A DNA stretch of 61,240 bases from Rheinheimera nanhaiensis E407-8 (GTDB taxonomy: Bacteria; Pseudomonadota; Gammaproteobacteria; Enterobacterales; Alteromonadaceae): the NCBI RefSeq assembly GCF_000296695.1, contig NZ_BAFK01000022.1, positions 1 through 61,240 of the forward strand, read 5' to 3'. The translations under genes and the position numbers were made by a program. Shown here piece after piece: positions 27,458 to 35,570 of this stretch (positions within the stretch are counted from its first letter, which is position 1; every line of letters begins with the position of its first letter). Below the pieces are notes generated by a model. It was not told where the DNA came from. It did no database searches and was given only the letters and a program-made list of their open reading frames with translations.

Positions 27458-29115
27458 AAGCTGCTGTGTTTTTTGCACTGCTATGGACCAGCCTGCCGGT
27501 TTTCGCCTTAAGCCAGTTAACGGCACAACTGGATAAAAACCCGGCCCTACGCGGTGAATCGGTAACCTTACAGGTTACCGCCGATGCGCGCCTGCCCGCA
27601 GATGCGATTAATTTTCGCGTGCTCGAGTCTGACTTTACCGTAATGCTGCCCTCAGTCAGCACTTCGTCACAGGTGATCAATGGCCAGGCCAGCCAGAGCA
27701 CACGCTGGAATGTGGTGTTATTACCAAAGAAAAGCGGACGCCTGAGCATACCGGCTTTTAGCGTGCAGGGGTTAACAACTGAACCCCTGACGCTGGAAGT
27801 GCTGGATGAATCCCCCGCCAACAGAGGGCACAGCCAGGAGCTGTTTTTACAAGCCAGTATCGATCAGCAACAGCTTTATGTGCAGCAGCTGGCCTATTAT
27901 CAGGTCACCATTTACTTTAATGGTGACTTACAGCGAGGCTCCCTGTCAGAGCCGCAATTAGACGGCGCCAGTATCAGTCAGGTGGGCCAGGACGTTGAAG
28001 GCACAGAGCTGGTAAACGGCATCCGTTATCGCACCATCACCCGTCGTTATGCTATTACACCGCAGCGCAGTGGTAACTTCAGCATCGGCCCGCCCACCTT
28101 TAACGGCGAAATGGTTGACCGCGACAGCGCCCGCTATAACTACTTTGCCCGCACTAAAACGGTGGTAGCACAAGGCCAGCCGCTTGATATCAGCGTCGAT
28201 GCGATACCGGCTAATTTTCCCGGTAGCTGGCTGGTGGCAGGTTTGGTGACACTGACAGAAGAATGGACCCCAGAGCCTACTGAGCTTAAACAAGGCGAGC
28301 CGGTAACCCGCACCATTACGCTTTCAGCGGTTGATGTGGCCGAGAATCAATTACCAGAGCTTAACCAGCAGTTTCCGGACGGCTTACGCTTGTATCAGGA
28401 GCAGCCGCAAAGTAAAAGCGCCGAACGCAATGGCCGCTTAGTGGCGCAAAAAATCTTTACCAGTGCGGTGGTGGCCAACAAAGCCGGTGAGCTTGAGCTG
28501 CCAGAGGTGCGCCTACCCTGGTGGAACAGCCAAACCAATCAGCTGGATTATGCCACTTTACCCGCCCGCACCCTAAAGGTTGCCGGCGAACCTGCGGCTT
28601 TGGTTACAACACCAGCCGGCGTGACAGCGACTGCACCGGGCGATATGGCCGCAGCACCGCCCAGCCGTAATACCGCCGCTGCCTCGCCCTGGGCATGGAA
28701 TTACCTTAGCAGTGCGCTGTTAGCGCTGTGGCTGTGCAGCACCCTGCTACTGGTTGTGTTGTGGCAAGCTACCAAACACACCAAAGCTGCCGCTGTTGCC
28801 CCAAGCAGGGTGCGCTTTAATGCCAGCAAGCTACAGCAGGCGTGTCAGCAAAATGATGCCCAGGCGGCCAAAGCGGAGTTGCTGCGCTTTGCCCATCAAC
28901 AGCTGGATCAGCGTTTATCGGCATTAACCCCGCTAAGCAGGCTAATTGACGATACCGCGCTTAGCCGTGAAATTATGCAGCTAAACCAGGCGCTGTATGG
29001 CGCGGCGCCATCCGGCTGGCAAGGGCAAACCTTGTGGCAATGCTGGCAGCAATACCGGAAAAACCAGCCAGCTGATACAGCAGATCGCACTTTAAAACCG
29101 CTCTACCCCAACTAA
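27451..29115 (+). CDS. BatD family protein
   Basis: A 554-residue protein with a signal peptide (about 19 residues, ending SLPVFA). The N-terminal part is a beta-rich periplasmic region (BatD/oxygen-tolerance family: LDKNPALRGESVTLQVTAD, YYQVTIYFNGDLQRGSLSEP). A membrane segment lies near 415-440 and a helical cytoplasmic tail follows. Overlaps the previous gene by 7 bases. It closes the MoxR-Bat operon; a strong terminator stands 114 bases downstream. Confidence 0.88.
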   Translation: MVKAAVFFALLWTSLPVFALSQLTAQLDKNPALRGESVTLQVTADARLPADAINFRVLESDFTVMLPSVSTSSQVINGQASQSTRWNVVLLPKKSGRLSIPAFSVQGLTTEPLTLEVLDESPANRGHSQELFLQASIDQQQLYVQQLAYYQVTIYFNGDLQRGSLSEPQLDGASISQVGQDVEGTELVNGIRYRTITRRYAITPQRSGNFSIGPPTFNGEMVDRDSARYNYFARTKTVVAQGQPLDISVDAIPANFPGSWLVAGLVTLTEEWTPEPTELKQGEPVTRTITLSAVDVAENQLPELNQQFPDGLRLYQEQPQSKSAERNGRLVAQKIFTSAVVANKAGELELPEVRLPWWNSQTNQLDYATLPARTLKVAGEPAALVTTPAGVTATAPGDMAAAPPSRNTAAASPWAWNYLSSALLALWLCSTLLLVVLWQATKHTKAAAVAPSRVRFNASKLQQACQQNDAQAAKAELLRFAHQQLDQRLSALTPLSRLIDDTALSREIMQLNQALYGAAPSGWQGQTLWQCWQQYRKNQPADTADRTLKPLYPN

Positions 29116-29228
29116 GAGACATGCCAGCCAAGGCGCCGTTTTTTGGCTGGCTATCCCCTACCAAGGACTAACCAGCGCGAAGCACTGGTATCAATAGCGG
29201 CAAGTTGTTAACATAACGTCGTTTTATA

Positions 29229-29256
29229 ACCTGATGCCACATCAGGTATTTTTTTA
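29229..29256 (+). terminator. Terminator of the MoxR-Bat operon
   Basis: ACCTGATG (29229-29236) pairs with CATCAGGT (29240-29247) around CCA, followed by A and seven T residues. It is the strongest plus-strand rho-independent terminator in the window, and separates the bat operon from putP. Confidence 0.92.
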
Positions 29257-29279
29257 TCCTGTGTTTTGCTTAGGACAGG

Positions 29280-29310
29280 CTTAAGCAAAGCACAGCGACG
29301 ACTGCTTAAG
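29280..29310 (+). promoter_or_regulatory. Inverted repeat touching the putP ribosome site
   Basis: CTTAAGCA at 29280-29287 and TGCTTAAG at 29303-29310 are perfect complements with a 15-base loop. The right arm runs into the AAGGAG ribosome site of putP, so folding could limit translation. It could equally be a protein-binding dyad. No experimental link is known to me. Confidence 0.4.
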
Positions 29311-29321
29311 GAGAAACAGGT

Positions 29322-30833
29322 TTGGAAACAGGTACCATTATCTCGCTGGCTGTGTATTTTCTCGCTATGTTAGCCATTGGCCTTTACGGCTACAAAACCT
29401 CTACTGATGATGTATCAGGTTATATGCTGGGTGGGCGAAAATTAGGCCCCGGCGTTACAGCACTGTCCGCTGGTGCTTCTGATATGAGTGGCTGGATGTT
29501 ACTGGGTGTGCCCGGTGCCATGTATTTATCCGGCGTCAGCAGCGCCTGGATAGCCGTCGGCTTACTGATTGGTGCCTATGTCAATTATCTGATTGTCGCC
29601 CCCAGGCTAAGGGTGTACACCGAAGTGGCACATGACGCTATTACCATTCCGGATTACTTTGAAAAACGCTTTGCCGATAAAACGCGGCTGCTACGGGTCG
29701 TATCGTCTATTGTTATCGTGATTTTCTTCACGCTTTACACCTCGTCTGGCGTTGTCGGTGGCGGTAAGTTATTTGAAAGCTCGTTTGGCTTAAGTTACGA
29801 GCTGGGTTTGTATGTTACCGCCGGTGTGGTGGTGGCTTATACCCTGTTCGGCGGTTTTATGGCGGTAAGTATCACCGACTTTGTACAGGGCTGTATTATG
29901 TTTATTGCTCTGGTACTGGTGCCGCTGGTGGCTATTGATCATCTGGGAGGCTTAGGCTCGGTATTTGAGCAGGTAAACACGATAGACAGCAACTTTATTG
30001 ACCCCTTTACCGACGCCAAAACGGCGCAGGCCATGTCGTTACTGGGTATTATCTCGCTGTTATCCTGGGGTTTTGGCTATTTTGGTCAGCCGCATATTAT
30101 TGTGCGTTTTATGGCGATCCGCTCAGTATCAGACATTAAAACCGCGCGCCGTATCGGTATGAGCTGGATGCTGATTACCATCATAGGTGCCTTAATGACC
30201 GGCCTGGTCGGCATTGCTTATGTGGAAAATACCAAAATGACACTAAACGATGCCGAAACCATCTTTATTGTCTTTTCACAGTTTTTATTTCACCCACTGA
30301 TCTCCGGCTTTTTGCTGGCAGCCATCTTAGCGGCCATTATGAGCACTATCTCATCGCAGCTGCTGGTGACGTCAAGCTCACTGACAGAAGATTTTTACAA
30401 AGCTTTTGTTAAACGTGATGCCAGCCAAAAAGAGCTGGTAATGGTCGGACGCTTATCAGTATTAGTAGTGGCGCTGGTGGCTATTGCCCTGGCCTATGAC
30501 AGAGACAGCACTATTTTATCGTTGGTCAGTAACGCCTGGGCGGGTTTTGGTGCAGCCTTTGGCCCGATGATTGTACTGAGTCTGTACTGGAAGCGGATGA
30601 CGTTTGCCGGCGCTTTAAGCGGTATCATCAGCGGTGCGGCAACGGTATTGTTTTGGATCTACGCACCCGTGCTGGAAAATGGCCAAAGCTTAAGCTCGCT
30701 GGTGTATGAGATTGTCCCCGGAGTGATCGTCAGTACCCTGTGTATTGTCGTGGTAAGTAAGTTTAGTAAAGCGCCGGCAGATGAGGTAACCACCTTGTTT
30801 GATACCATGCGGCAACAACTTAAACAAAGCTGA
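29322..30833 (+). CDS. putP: Sodium/proline symporter PutP
   Basis: A 503-residue SSS-family transporter, close in length to E. coli PutP (502). It imports proline with sodium ions. Visible blocks are YMLGGRKLGPGVTALSAGASDMSGWMLLGVPGA near the N-terminus, ITIPDYFEKRF, and LSWGFGYFGQPHIIVRFMA in the middle. About 13 membrane segments are expected. The start is TTG, 8 bases after AAGGAG. It stands alone between a terminator and a downstream hairpin; no putA gene is nearby. Confidence 0.95.
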   Translation: METGTIISLAVYFLAMLAIGLYGYKTSTDDVSGYMLGGRKLGPGVTALSAGASDMSGWMLLGVPGAMYLSGVSSAWIAVGLLIGAYVNYLIVAPRLRVYTEVAHDAITIPDYFEKRFADKTRLLRVVSSIVIVIFFTLYTSSGVVGGGKLFESSFGLSYELGLYVTAGVVVAYTLFGGFMAVSITDFVQGCIMFIALVLVPLVAIDHLGGLGSVFEQVNTIDSNFIDPFTDAKTAQAMSLLGIISLLSWGFGYFGQPHIIVRFMAIRSVSDIKTARRIGMSWMLITIIGALMTGLVGIAYVENTKMTLNDAETIFIVFSQFLFHPLISGFLLAAILAAIMSTISSQLLVTSSSLTEDFYKAFVKRDASQKELVMVGRLSVLVVALVAIALAYDRDSTILSLVSNAWAGFGAAFGPMIVLSLYWKRMTFAGALSGIISGAATVLFWIYAPVLENGQSLSSLVYEIVPGVIVSTLCIVVVSKFSKAPADEVTTLFDTMRQQLKQS

Positions 30834-30856
30834 CTGCTCGTACCTGCATAAAATTA

Positions 30857-30889
30857 GGTGGGGCCAGATAAAAAACTATGTGCCCCACC
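30857..30889 (+). terminator. Hairpin downstream of putP, possible terminator
   Basis: GGTGGGGC (30857-30864) pairs perfectly with GCCCCACC (30882-30889) around a 17-base A-rich loop, 23 bases past the putP stop. There is no clean U-run, so it may be a weak terminator or an mRNA 3' stabiliser. Confidence 0.5.
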
Positions 30890-30943
30890 GCAATAACTTT
30901 GCTAAATTACGGTTTTAGTGTGCCTTTCTGAGATAGGACATCT

Positions 30944-32164
30944 ATGTATTTCTACGCTGCGCGCCAACCCATTCTGGATCGTAACAAAGAGCTATATGCC
31001 TACGAGTTGCTATTTCGTGATGGCCTGGAAAATGCCTTCCCGGATATTGATGGCGATGAAGCGACGTCGCGAATGGTTGAGGGCAGTCAGTTTACTTTTG
31101 GCCTGGATGACTTTCTCGGTGACAAGCCCGGCTTTATCAACTTTACGCTGGACACCCTGATTAAAAAATATCCCAGCATGCTGCCCAAAGAGCAGGTGGT
31201 GGTAGAAATACTGGAAACCATACAGCCGGGCAAACGTTTGCTGGCAGAGTGTCAGGCACTGAAAGAAAAAGGTTATGTCATAGCGCTGGATGATTATATT
31301 CATCAGCCGGTTTGGCGGCATTTTTATCCCTTTATTGACATTATTAAAATTGATTTTCGCTCTACCTCTACCGACACCATTAACCAGATTAAAGCGGCGA
31401 TTGCCGATTTTAGCCATATTAAACTGTTAGCTGAGAAAGTCGAAACTAACGAAGAGTTTCAACTGGCGATGGATTTAGGCTTTAGTTATTTTCAGGGTTA
31501 CTTTTTCTCGAAACCCGAGATGATGCAGTCTAAAGCTTTGTCGCCGGCCCAGATGACGCTGGCAGAGCTATTATACGAAACGTCTAAATCCGATATGGAT
31601 CTGAATAAAATTACTCAGGTGTTTCAGCGCGATGTGCATTTATCTTACAAGCTGCTGCGCTACAGTAACTCAGCTATCTTTAAACGCCGCGCCGAAATAG
31701 AAACCATTAAACAAGCCTTGGTGGTGCTTGGGCAGGTTGAGCTGAAAAAGTTTCTGTCACTGTTGTTTACCGCCCAAATCAGTAGTGATAAGCCGGCAGA
31801 GCTGATGCGCATGTCAATGACCCGTGCCCGCTTCGCCGAAGGCCTGGCGCAACTGCATGGTAAAGTTGATACCGACAAGGCCTTTCTTACCGGCTTAATG
31901 TCGTTAATGGACGCAATTTTAGATGAGCCTATCGATAGCGTTATGAGTAAGCTGCCACTGGCAAAAGAAATCAAAGAAGCCCTGATAGAGAAAAAAGGCA
32001 CACTGGCTGACTATATCAAGTTGATTCAGTTTTATGAGACTGCACAGTGGCATGAGGCCTCAACTGCGATCAATGCGCTGCAATTAGCCAATGATAAGGT
32101 GCCTGATGCTTATCACACCGCTGTGCAGTGGGCCAATGAGCAAATGAAAGCCCTGGGTGACTAA
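30944..32164 (+). CDS. EAL-HDOD signalling protein (YuxH/CdgJ-like)
   Basis: A 406-residue cytoplasmic protein with an EAL-like domain (about 1-200) and an HDOD domain (about 200-390). Proteins of this type, such as Vibrio CdgJ, influence motility and biofilm. The EAL residues that bind metal and substrate are mostly recognisable (E in YELLFR, N in FINFTL, E in VVVEILE, DD in ALDDY, K in IIKIDF, E in AEKVE, Q in YFQGY). However the loop-6 motif DFGTGYS is replaced by an unrelated DYIHQPVW, so phosphodiesterase activity is doubtful. AGGA precedes the ATG by about 7 bases. Confidence 0.92.
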   Translation: MYFYAARQPILDRNKELYAYELLFRDGLENAFPDIDGDEATSRMVEGSQFTFGLDDFLGDKPGFINFTLDTLIKKYPSMLPKEQVVVEILETIQPGKRLLAECQALKEKGYVIALDDYIHQPVWRHFYPFIDIIKIDFRSTSTDTINQIKAAIADFSHIKLLAEKVETNEEFQLAMDLGFSYFQGYFFSKPEMMQSKALSPAQMTLAELLYETSKSDMDLNKITQVFQRDVHLSYKLLRYSNSAIFKRRAEIETIKQALVVLGQVELKKFLSLLFTAQISSDKPAELMRMSMTRARFAEGLAQLHGKVDTDKAFLTGLMSLMDAILDEPIDSVMSKLPLAKEIKEALIEKKGTLADYIKLIQFYETAQWHEASTAINALQLANDKVPDAYHTAVQWANEQMKALGD

Positions 32165-32172
32165 CCCAGGGC
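32150..32172. terminator. Hairpin with the stop codon in its loop, between EAL-HDOD and comEA
   Basis: GCCCTGGGT (32150-32158) pairs perfectly with ACCCAGGGC (32164-32172); the 5-base loop and first arm base contain the stop codon of the plus-strand gene. comEA converges here. On the minus strand a TTTCATTT tract follows, so it can end comEA transcripts and possibly both. Confidence 0.6.
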
Positions 32173-32178
32173 GGCAAA

Positions 32179-32493
32179 TTAGTTAAAACTCAGATAGGGG
32201 CTGATTTTCGCGGCTAACTTCTCGCCTATGCCTTTTACCTGGGTTAACTGCGCTTCGTCTTTTATCGGGCCATTGGCTGCAATGTAGTCCAATACCGCCT
32301 GTGCTTTTTTCTGTCCCAAACCTGGTATAGCATCCAGTTGTTCTAAAGAGGCACTGTTAATCGATACTTTCTGCACCGCATGGGCCTGAGCACTGGCTTT
32401 GGTCACTTTATCGGACGACGTTTCAGCTGCACAGAGGTTGGCAGTTAAACTCAGTAAGGTCATGCCAAGGGCAAAATAGAGTGGTTTCATCAT
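32179..32493 (-). CDS. ComEA-type helix-hairpin-helix protein
   Basis: A 104-residue exported DNA-binding protein. The signal peptide covers about residues 1-23 (ending NLCAAE). The mature part carries two helix-hairpin-helix motifs: VSINSASLEQLDAIPGLGQK and GPIKDEAQLTQVKGIGEKLA. ComEA proteins bind DNA in the periplasm during natural transformation; short versions like E. coli YbaV have no proven role. AAGGAT is 6 bases before the first of two tandem ATGs. Confidence 0.9.
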   Translation of the reverse strand: MMKPLYFALGMTLLSLTANLCAAETSSDKVTKASAQAHAVQKVSINSASLEQLDAIPGLGQKKAQAVLDYIAANGPIKDEAQLTQVKGIGEKLAAKISPYLSFN

Positions 32494-32835
32494 GGTTCAT
32501 CCTTAAGTAGCTCCCGGTCCCTGACGACATCCTGTACTGCAACCTGACGGCTTTGGGTTGGCACAATAACCAAAACGCAAGTCACACTATCAGTATTCGG
32601 AAGTTTCACTGCCAACCCAATAAAAATAGCCGCCATATTTACTTTTGCAATATTTTTGCAACTTTTAATACATTTTAAGCACAATTAACATTCAGCGTTA
32701 ATTAAGACATAACCGCCTACTCTTACTGCCAATAGCAAAGGACAGCACGCTGCGATGCAGGGTGCTAACTGGTGCAAACCATTGCTGCAGTTAAAATTGT
32801 CCGGTAAAGTACCGCTTGTAACAATGGAGATAACC
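32494..32835. promoter_or_regulatory. Divergent control region of comEA and the PepSY two-component operon
   Basis: 342 bases with no credible gene. It contains a direct repeat TTTTGCAA at 32643-32650 and 32654-32661 (11-bp period) and a dyad AATTAAC (32683-32689) / GTTAATT (32697-32703). Eleven-bp direct repeats are the usual binding form for OmpR/PhoP-type response regulators, and one is encoded just downstream, so autoregulation is plausible. Short open frames here lack any recognisable protein features. Confidence 0.5.
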
Positions 32836-33093
32836 ATGTTTGGCACCCGAGTATTACTGCTAACAGCCGTACTTGTTTTAGCTGGCCCCTGCTTCGCTAA
32901 TAGTATGCAGGACAAAAGGCAGGTTAGCCGCGAGCAGGCTGCCGCCCTGGCACAGCAGCAGTACCCCGGACGTATTGTAAAAGTACAAACTGTGCGGGAG
33001 TTTTACCGCATAAGACTGGTTCAACCCGATGGCCGGGTGATTACTGTTGTGGTTGATGGCAAGACTGGCCGTGTTAAAAAGGATGGGAATTAA
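32836..33093 (+). CDS. PepSY domain-containing periplasmic protein
   Basis: An 85-residue protein with a signal peptide (about residues 1-19, LLLTAVLVLAGPCFANS) and a single PepSY domain: VSREQAAALAQQQYPGRIVK, then a beta pair ending in VVVDGKTGRVKK. GGAG lies 7 bases before ATG 32836; a longer frame upstream would remove the signal peptide from the N-terminus and is not favoured. The stop codon overlaps the start of the response regulator (TAATG), so it belongs to the same operon and may tune the sensor kinase in the periplasm (inference). Confidence 0.85.
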   Translation: MFGTRVLLLTAVLVLAGPCFANSMQDKRQVSREQAAALAQQQYPGRIVKVQTVREFYRIRLVQPDGRVITVVVDGKTGRVKKDGN

Positions 33094-33770
33094 TGCGTCT
33101 ACTGGTAGTGGAAGATGAACATTTGCTGGCGCAGCAGATAAAAGAGCAGTTACAACAGCAGCAGTTCAGTGTCGACGTTGCAAGCGACGGTGATGATGGT
33201 TGGTTTAAATTATCAGAATACCCGTACGACTTGGCCATTATCGACATAGGTTTGCCGAAAATGGATGGATTGACACTGATCAGAAAGGCACGGCAGCAAG
33301 CCTTAAAAACACCTATTATTGTGCTGACGGCCCGCGGTAGCTGGCAGGAAAAAGTAGAAGGCCTGGACGCCGGTGCCGATGACTATTTAACCAAGCCGTT
33401 TCATACCGAGGAATTGTTAGCCCGTTGTAACGCCCTGATCCGCCGTGCAGCAGGCCAACCCGAGCCAACCCTAGCCGCCGGTCCTATTTCGCTGAATAGC
33501 CGCACACAGCAGGTATGGCTGCACGATGCAGAAGTTAGCCTTACTGCTTATGAGTACAAAGTGTTGGAATACTTTATGATGAACCCTAATAAAGTCATTT
33601 CCAAAACTGAGCTGACCGAACATATTTACGATCAGGACTTTGATCTGGATAGTAATGTCATAGAAGTATTTGTCCTGCGGCTGAGGAAAAAGCTGGACCC
33701 CGAAGGTGACATTAAGCCTATCGAGACCCTGCGTGGACGCGGCTATCGTTTCACTCTGACTGTCGCCTGA
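33093..33770 (+). CDS. OmpR/PhoP-family response regulator
   Basis: A 225-residue two-component regulator. The receiver domain (1-115) has the phospho-acceptor D51 (LAIIDIGLPKMDG), the acidic pair at 7-8 and K101 (LTKPF). The C-terminal winged helix (about 125-222) ends in SNVIEVFVLRLRKKL and ETLRGRGYRF. Sequence is closest in style to PhoP. It overlaps the PepSY gene by one base and is one base ahead of the kinase gene. Confidence 0.94.
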   Translation: MRLLVVEDEHLLAQQIKEQLQQQQFSVDVASDGDDGWFKLSEYPYDLAIIDIGLPKMDGLTLIRKARQQALKTPIIVLTARGSWQEKVEGLDAGADDYLTKPFHTEELLARCNALIRRAAGQPEPTLAAGPISLNSRTQQVWLHDAEVSLTAYEYKVLEYFMMNPNKVISKTELTEHIYDQDFDLDSNVIEVFVLRLRKKLDPEGDIKPIETLRGRGYRFTLTVA

Positions 33771-33771
33771 T

Positions 33772-35082
33772 ATGTCCTTATCGCTAAAGCTGCGGCAACT
33801 TTTGGTCAGTATATTTTTACTGCTGTTTTTGTTGCCCAGCTCCTTTGTTGCCATTGATCGGGCCTTTTTTACCCAACTTATTACCAACACAGAGCAAAAG
33901 CTGGAAGTGCATCTGTATTCGGTGCTGTCAGAGCTTAGTGTGTCACAAGATAAGGTAGAGCTGCTAAACAACGCACTGGCACCTGATTTCTATCGGCCAG
34001 ACTCTGGCTTAAGTGCCTATATTACTGACGAGCAGACATTGGTATGGCAAAGCGACTCTTCGTTAAACCAGCAATTTAGCCCACCCTGGCAAGATTTACC
34101 GCCGGGTGAACATCTGTTCCGGCCACTGAACCAAGCGGGTGGTCAGTTCTGGGTGCTATCCTTGTCATTGCTGTTTGACGCCGAAGAATATACCCGCCCT
34201 TTAACACTGCATATTGTGCAAACCGACGAGCGGCTGATGGCGCCGCAGCTGGCGTTTCGCGCCACCTTGCTGCAATGGTTTATTGGTATCGGCTTGGTAT
34301 TACTGCTGATTATGTTACTGGCGTACTACTGGACCACCAAACCACTGTCACGGCTGGACCATGAGATCCGCCGGGTCGAAAACGGCAGTCAGGAGCAATT
34401 GACCGGCCGCTATCCGGCCGAGCTTTGTATTATCAAAGAAGACTTAAACCTGCTGCTGGCCAACCAAAACCGGCAGAAACAGCGCTATCGCAATCATTTA
34501 AGCGACCTGGCGCACGCGTTAAAAACGCCGGTTGCAGTACTTAATACCTCAGCACTTAGCCAACAACCTGAGTTAAAAGAGCAACTGGATCGCATCACCT
34601 CGATGATTGAGCACCAGTTAAAACGCGCGGCCAGCTCCGGTCAGGATATCTGGAAGAAACAAATTGAGATCAAGCCGGTGGCAGACAAACTGATCGCGGC
34701 GCTGAATAAAATTTACCGCCACAAAAACGTACACATTAAGCTGCACTGCGCCAGTAACGCAGTGTTTCGCGGTGATGAAACCGATTTAATGGAGATATTG
34801 GGTAATTTACTGGATAACGCCTGTAAAGCCTGCCGTCATCAGGTAGAGCTAACTGTGCAAACTAAACATCAACAATTACTACTCAGCATTGAAGATGATG
34901 GCCCGGGTGTGCCGGCAGATAAGCGTCAACAGCTGTTTGAGCGCGGCGCCAGATTGGACACCTATCACGAGGGGCATGGTGTTGGACTGGCTATTGTTGC
35001 TGAATTGGTGCAGTCTTATTCGGGCAAACTTACTCTGGACGACAGTGAACTGGGTGGTGCCCGCTTTCAGTTATCGCTCTGA
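33772..35082 (+). CDS. PhoQ-like sensor histidine kinase
   Basis: A 436-residue inner-membrane kinase, cognate of the regulator one base upstream. TM1 covers about residues 10-28, a periplasmic sensor of about 135 residues follows, and TM2 lies at about 165-187. The dimerisation helix holds the phospho-acceptor H248 (LSDLAHALKTPV). The ATPase domain shows the N box (EILGNLLDNACKA), DDGPGVP and GHGVGLAIV. The sensor has no obvious acidic cluster like the PhoQ magnesium site; the signal is unknown. Confidence 0.93.
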   Translation: MSLSLKLRQLLVSIFLLLFLLPSSFVAIDRAFFTQLITNTEQKLEVHLYSVLSELSVSQDKVELLNNALAPDFYRPDSGLSAYITDEQTLVWQSDSSLNQQFSPPWQDLPPGEHLFRPLNQAGGQFWVLSLSLLFDAEEYTRPLTLHIVQTDERLMAPQLAFRATLLQWFIGIGLVLLLIMLLAYYWTTKPLSRLDHEIRRVENGSQEQLTGRYPAELCIIKEDLNLLLANQNRQKQRYRNHLSDLAHALKTPVAVLNTSALSQQPELKEQLDRITSMIEHQLKRAASSGQDIWKKQIEIKPVADKLIAALNKIYRHKNVHIKLHCASNAVFRGDETDLMEILGNLLDNACKACRHQVELTVQTKHQQLLLSIEDDGPGVPADKRQQLFERGARLDTYHEGHGVGLAIVAELVQSYSGKLTLDDSELGGARFQLSL

Positions 35083-35161
35083 TTGACCACCGCTGTTGAT
35101 CCTGGCCATAGCAAGCGGCGTATCATCAGGCTGTTAAGCTAACTTAATTGGAATCCGCTAT

Positions 35162-35527
35162 ATGCAATTGGATAACCCCGCCATTATTAAAATTAAAAAC
35201 CTGCGCCTGCGTACCTTTATTGGTATTAAAGAAGATGAGATTAACAATAAACAAGATGTGGTAATAAACGCCAGGATCCATTACAGCGCAGCTGATGCAG
35301 CTAATAGCGATGATATGGATAAAGCACTTAACTACCGCACTATTACCAAAAAAATTATTGCTTTGGTTGAACATCAGCGTTTTTCGTTGCTGGAAAAACT
35401 TACCGCTGAGGTACTGGCGATTGCCAGTGAGCACCCCAGTGTGCGTTATGCTGAAGTTGAAATTGATAAGCCACATGCGCTGCGCTTTGCCGACTCAGTA
35501 TCATTGACTCTGTCGGTAAACAAATAG
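35162..35527 (+). CDS. folX: Dihydroneopterin triphosphate 2'-epimerase FolX
   Basis: A 121-residue tunnelling-fold enzyme that epimerises dihydroneopterin triphosphate to the monapterin form. [36 protein letters not shown] and [19 protein letters not shown] match E. coli FolX nearly residue for residue, and clearly separate it from FolB. It is followed by yfcH, the same order as in E. coli. Confidence 0.97.
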   Translation: MQLDNPAIIKIKNLRLRTFIGIKEDEINNKQDVVINARIHYSAADAANSDDMDKALNYRTITKKIIALVEHQRFSLLEKLTAEVLAIASEHPSVRYAEVEIDKPHALRFADSVSLTLSVNK

Positions 35528-35570
35528 CTTCTATACTTAGCCAGGCGTCTGACAGCAAACGGTAACCACA

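Noticed and set aside
26772..27821. 349-residue minus-strand frame
   Set aside because: It is antisense to the VWA-TPR and BatD genes, crosses the CAG/CAA-rich tract that keeps other frames open, and shows no domain.
32490..32684. 64-residue minus-strand frame upstream of comEA
   Set aside because: It covers the comEA promoter region and overlaps its start; no domain, and the start lacks a ribosome site.
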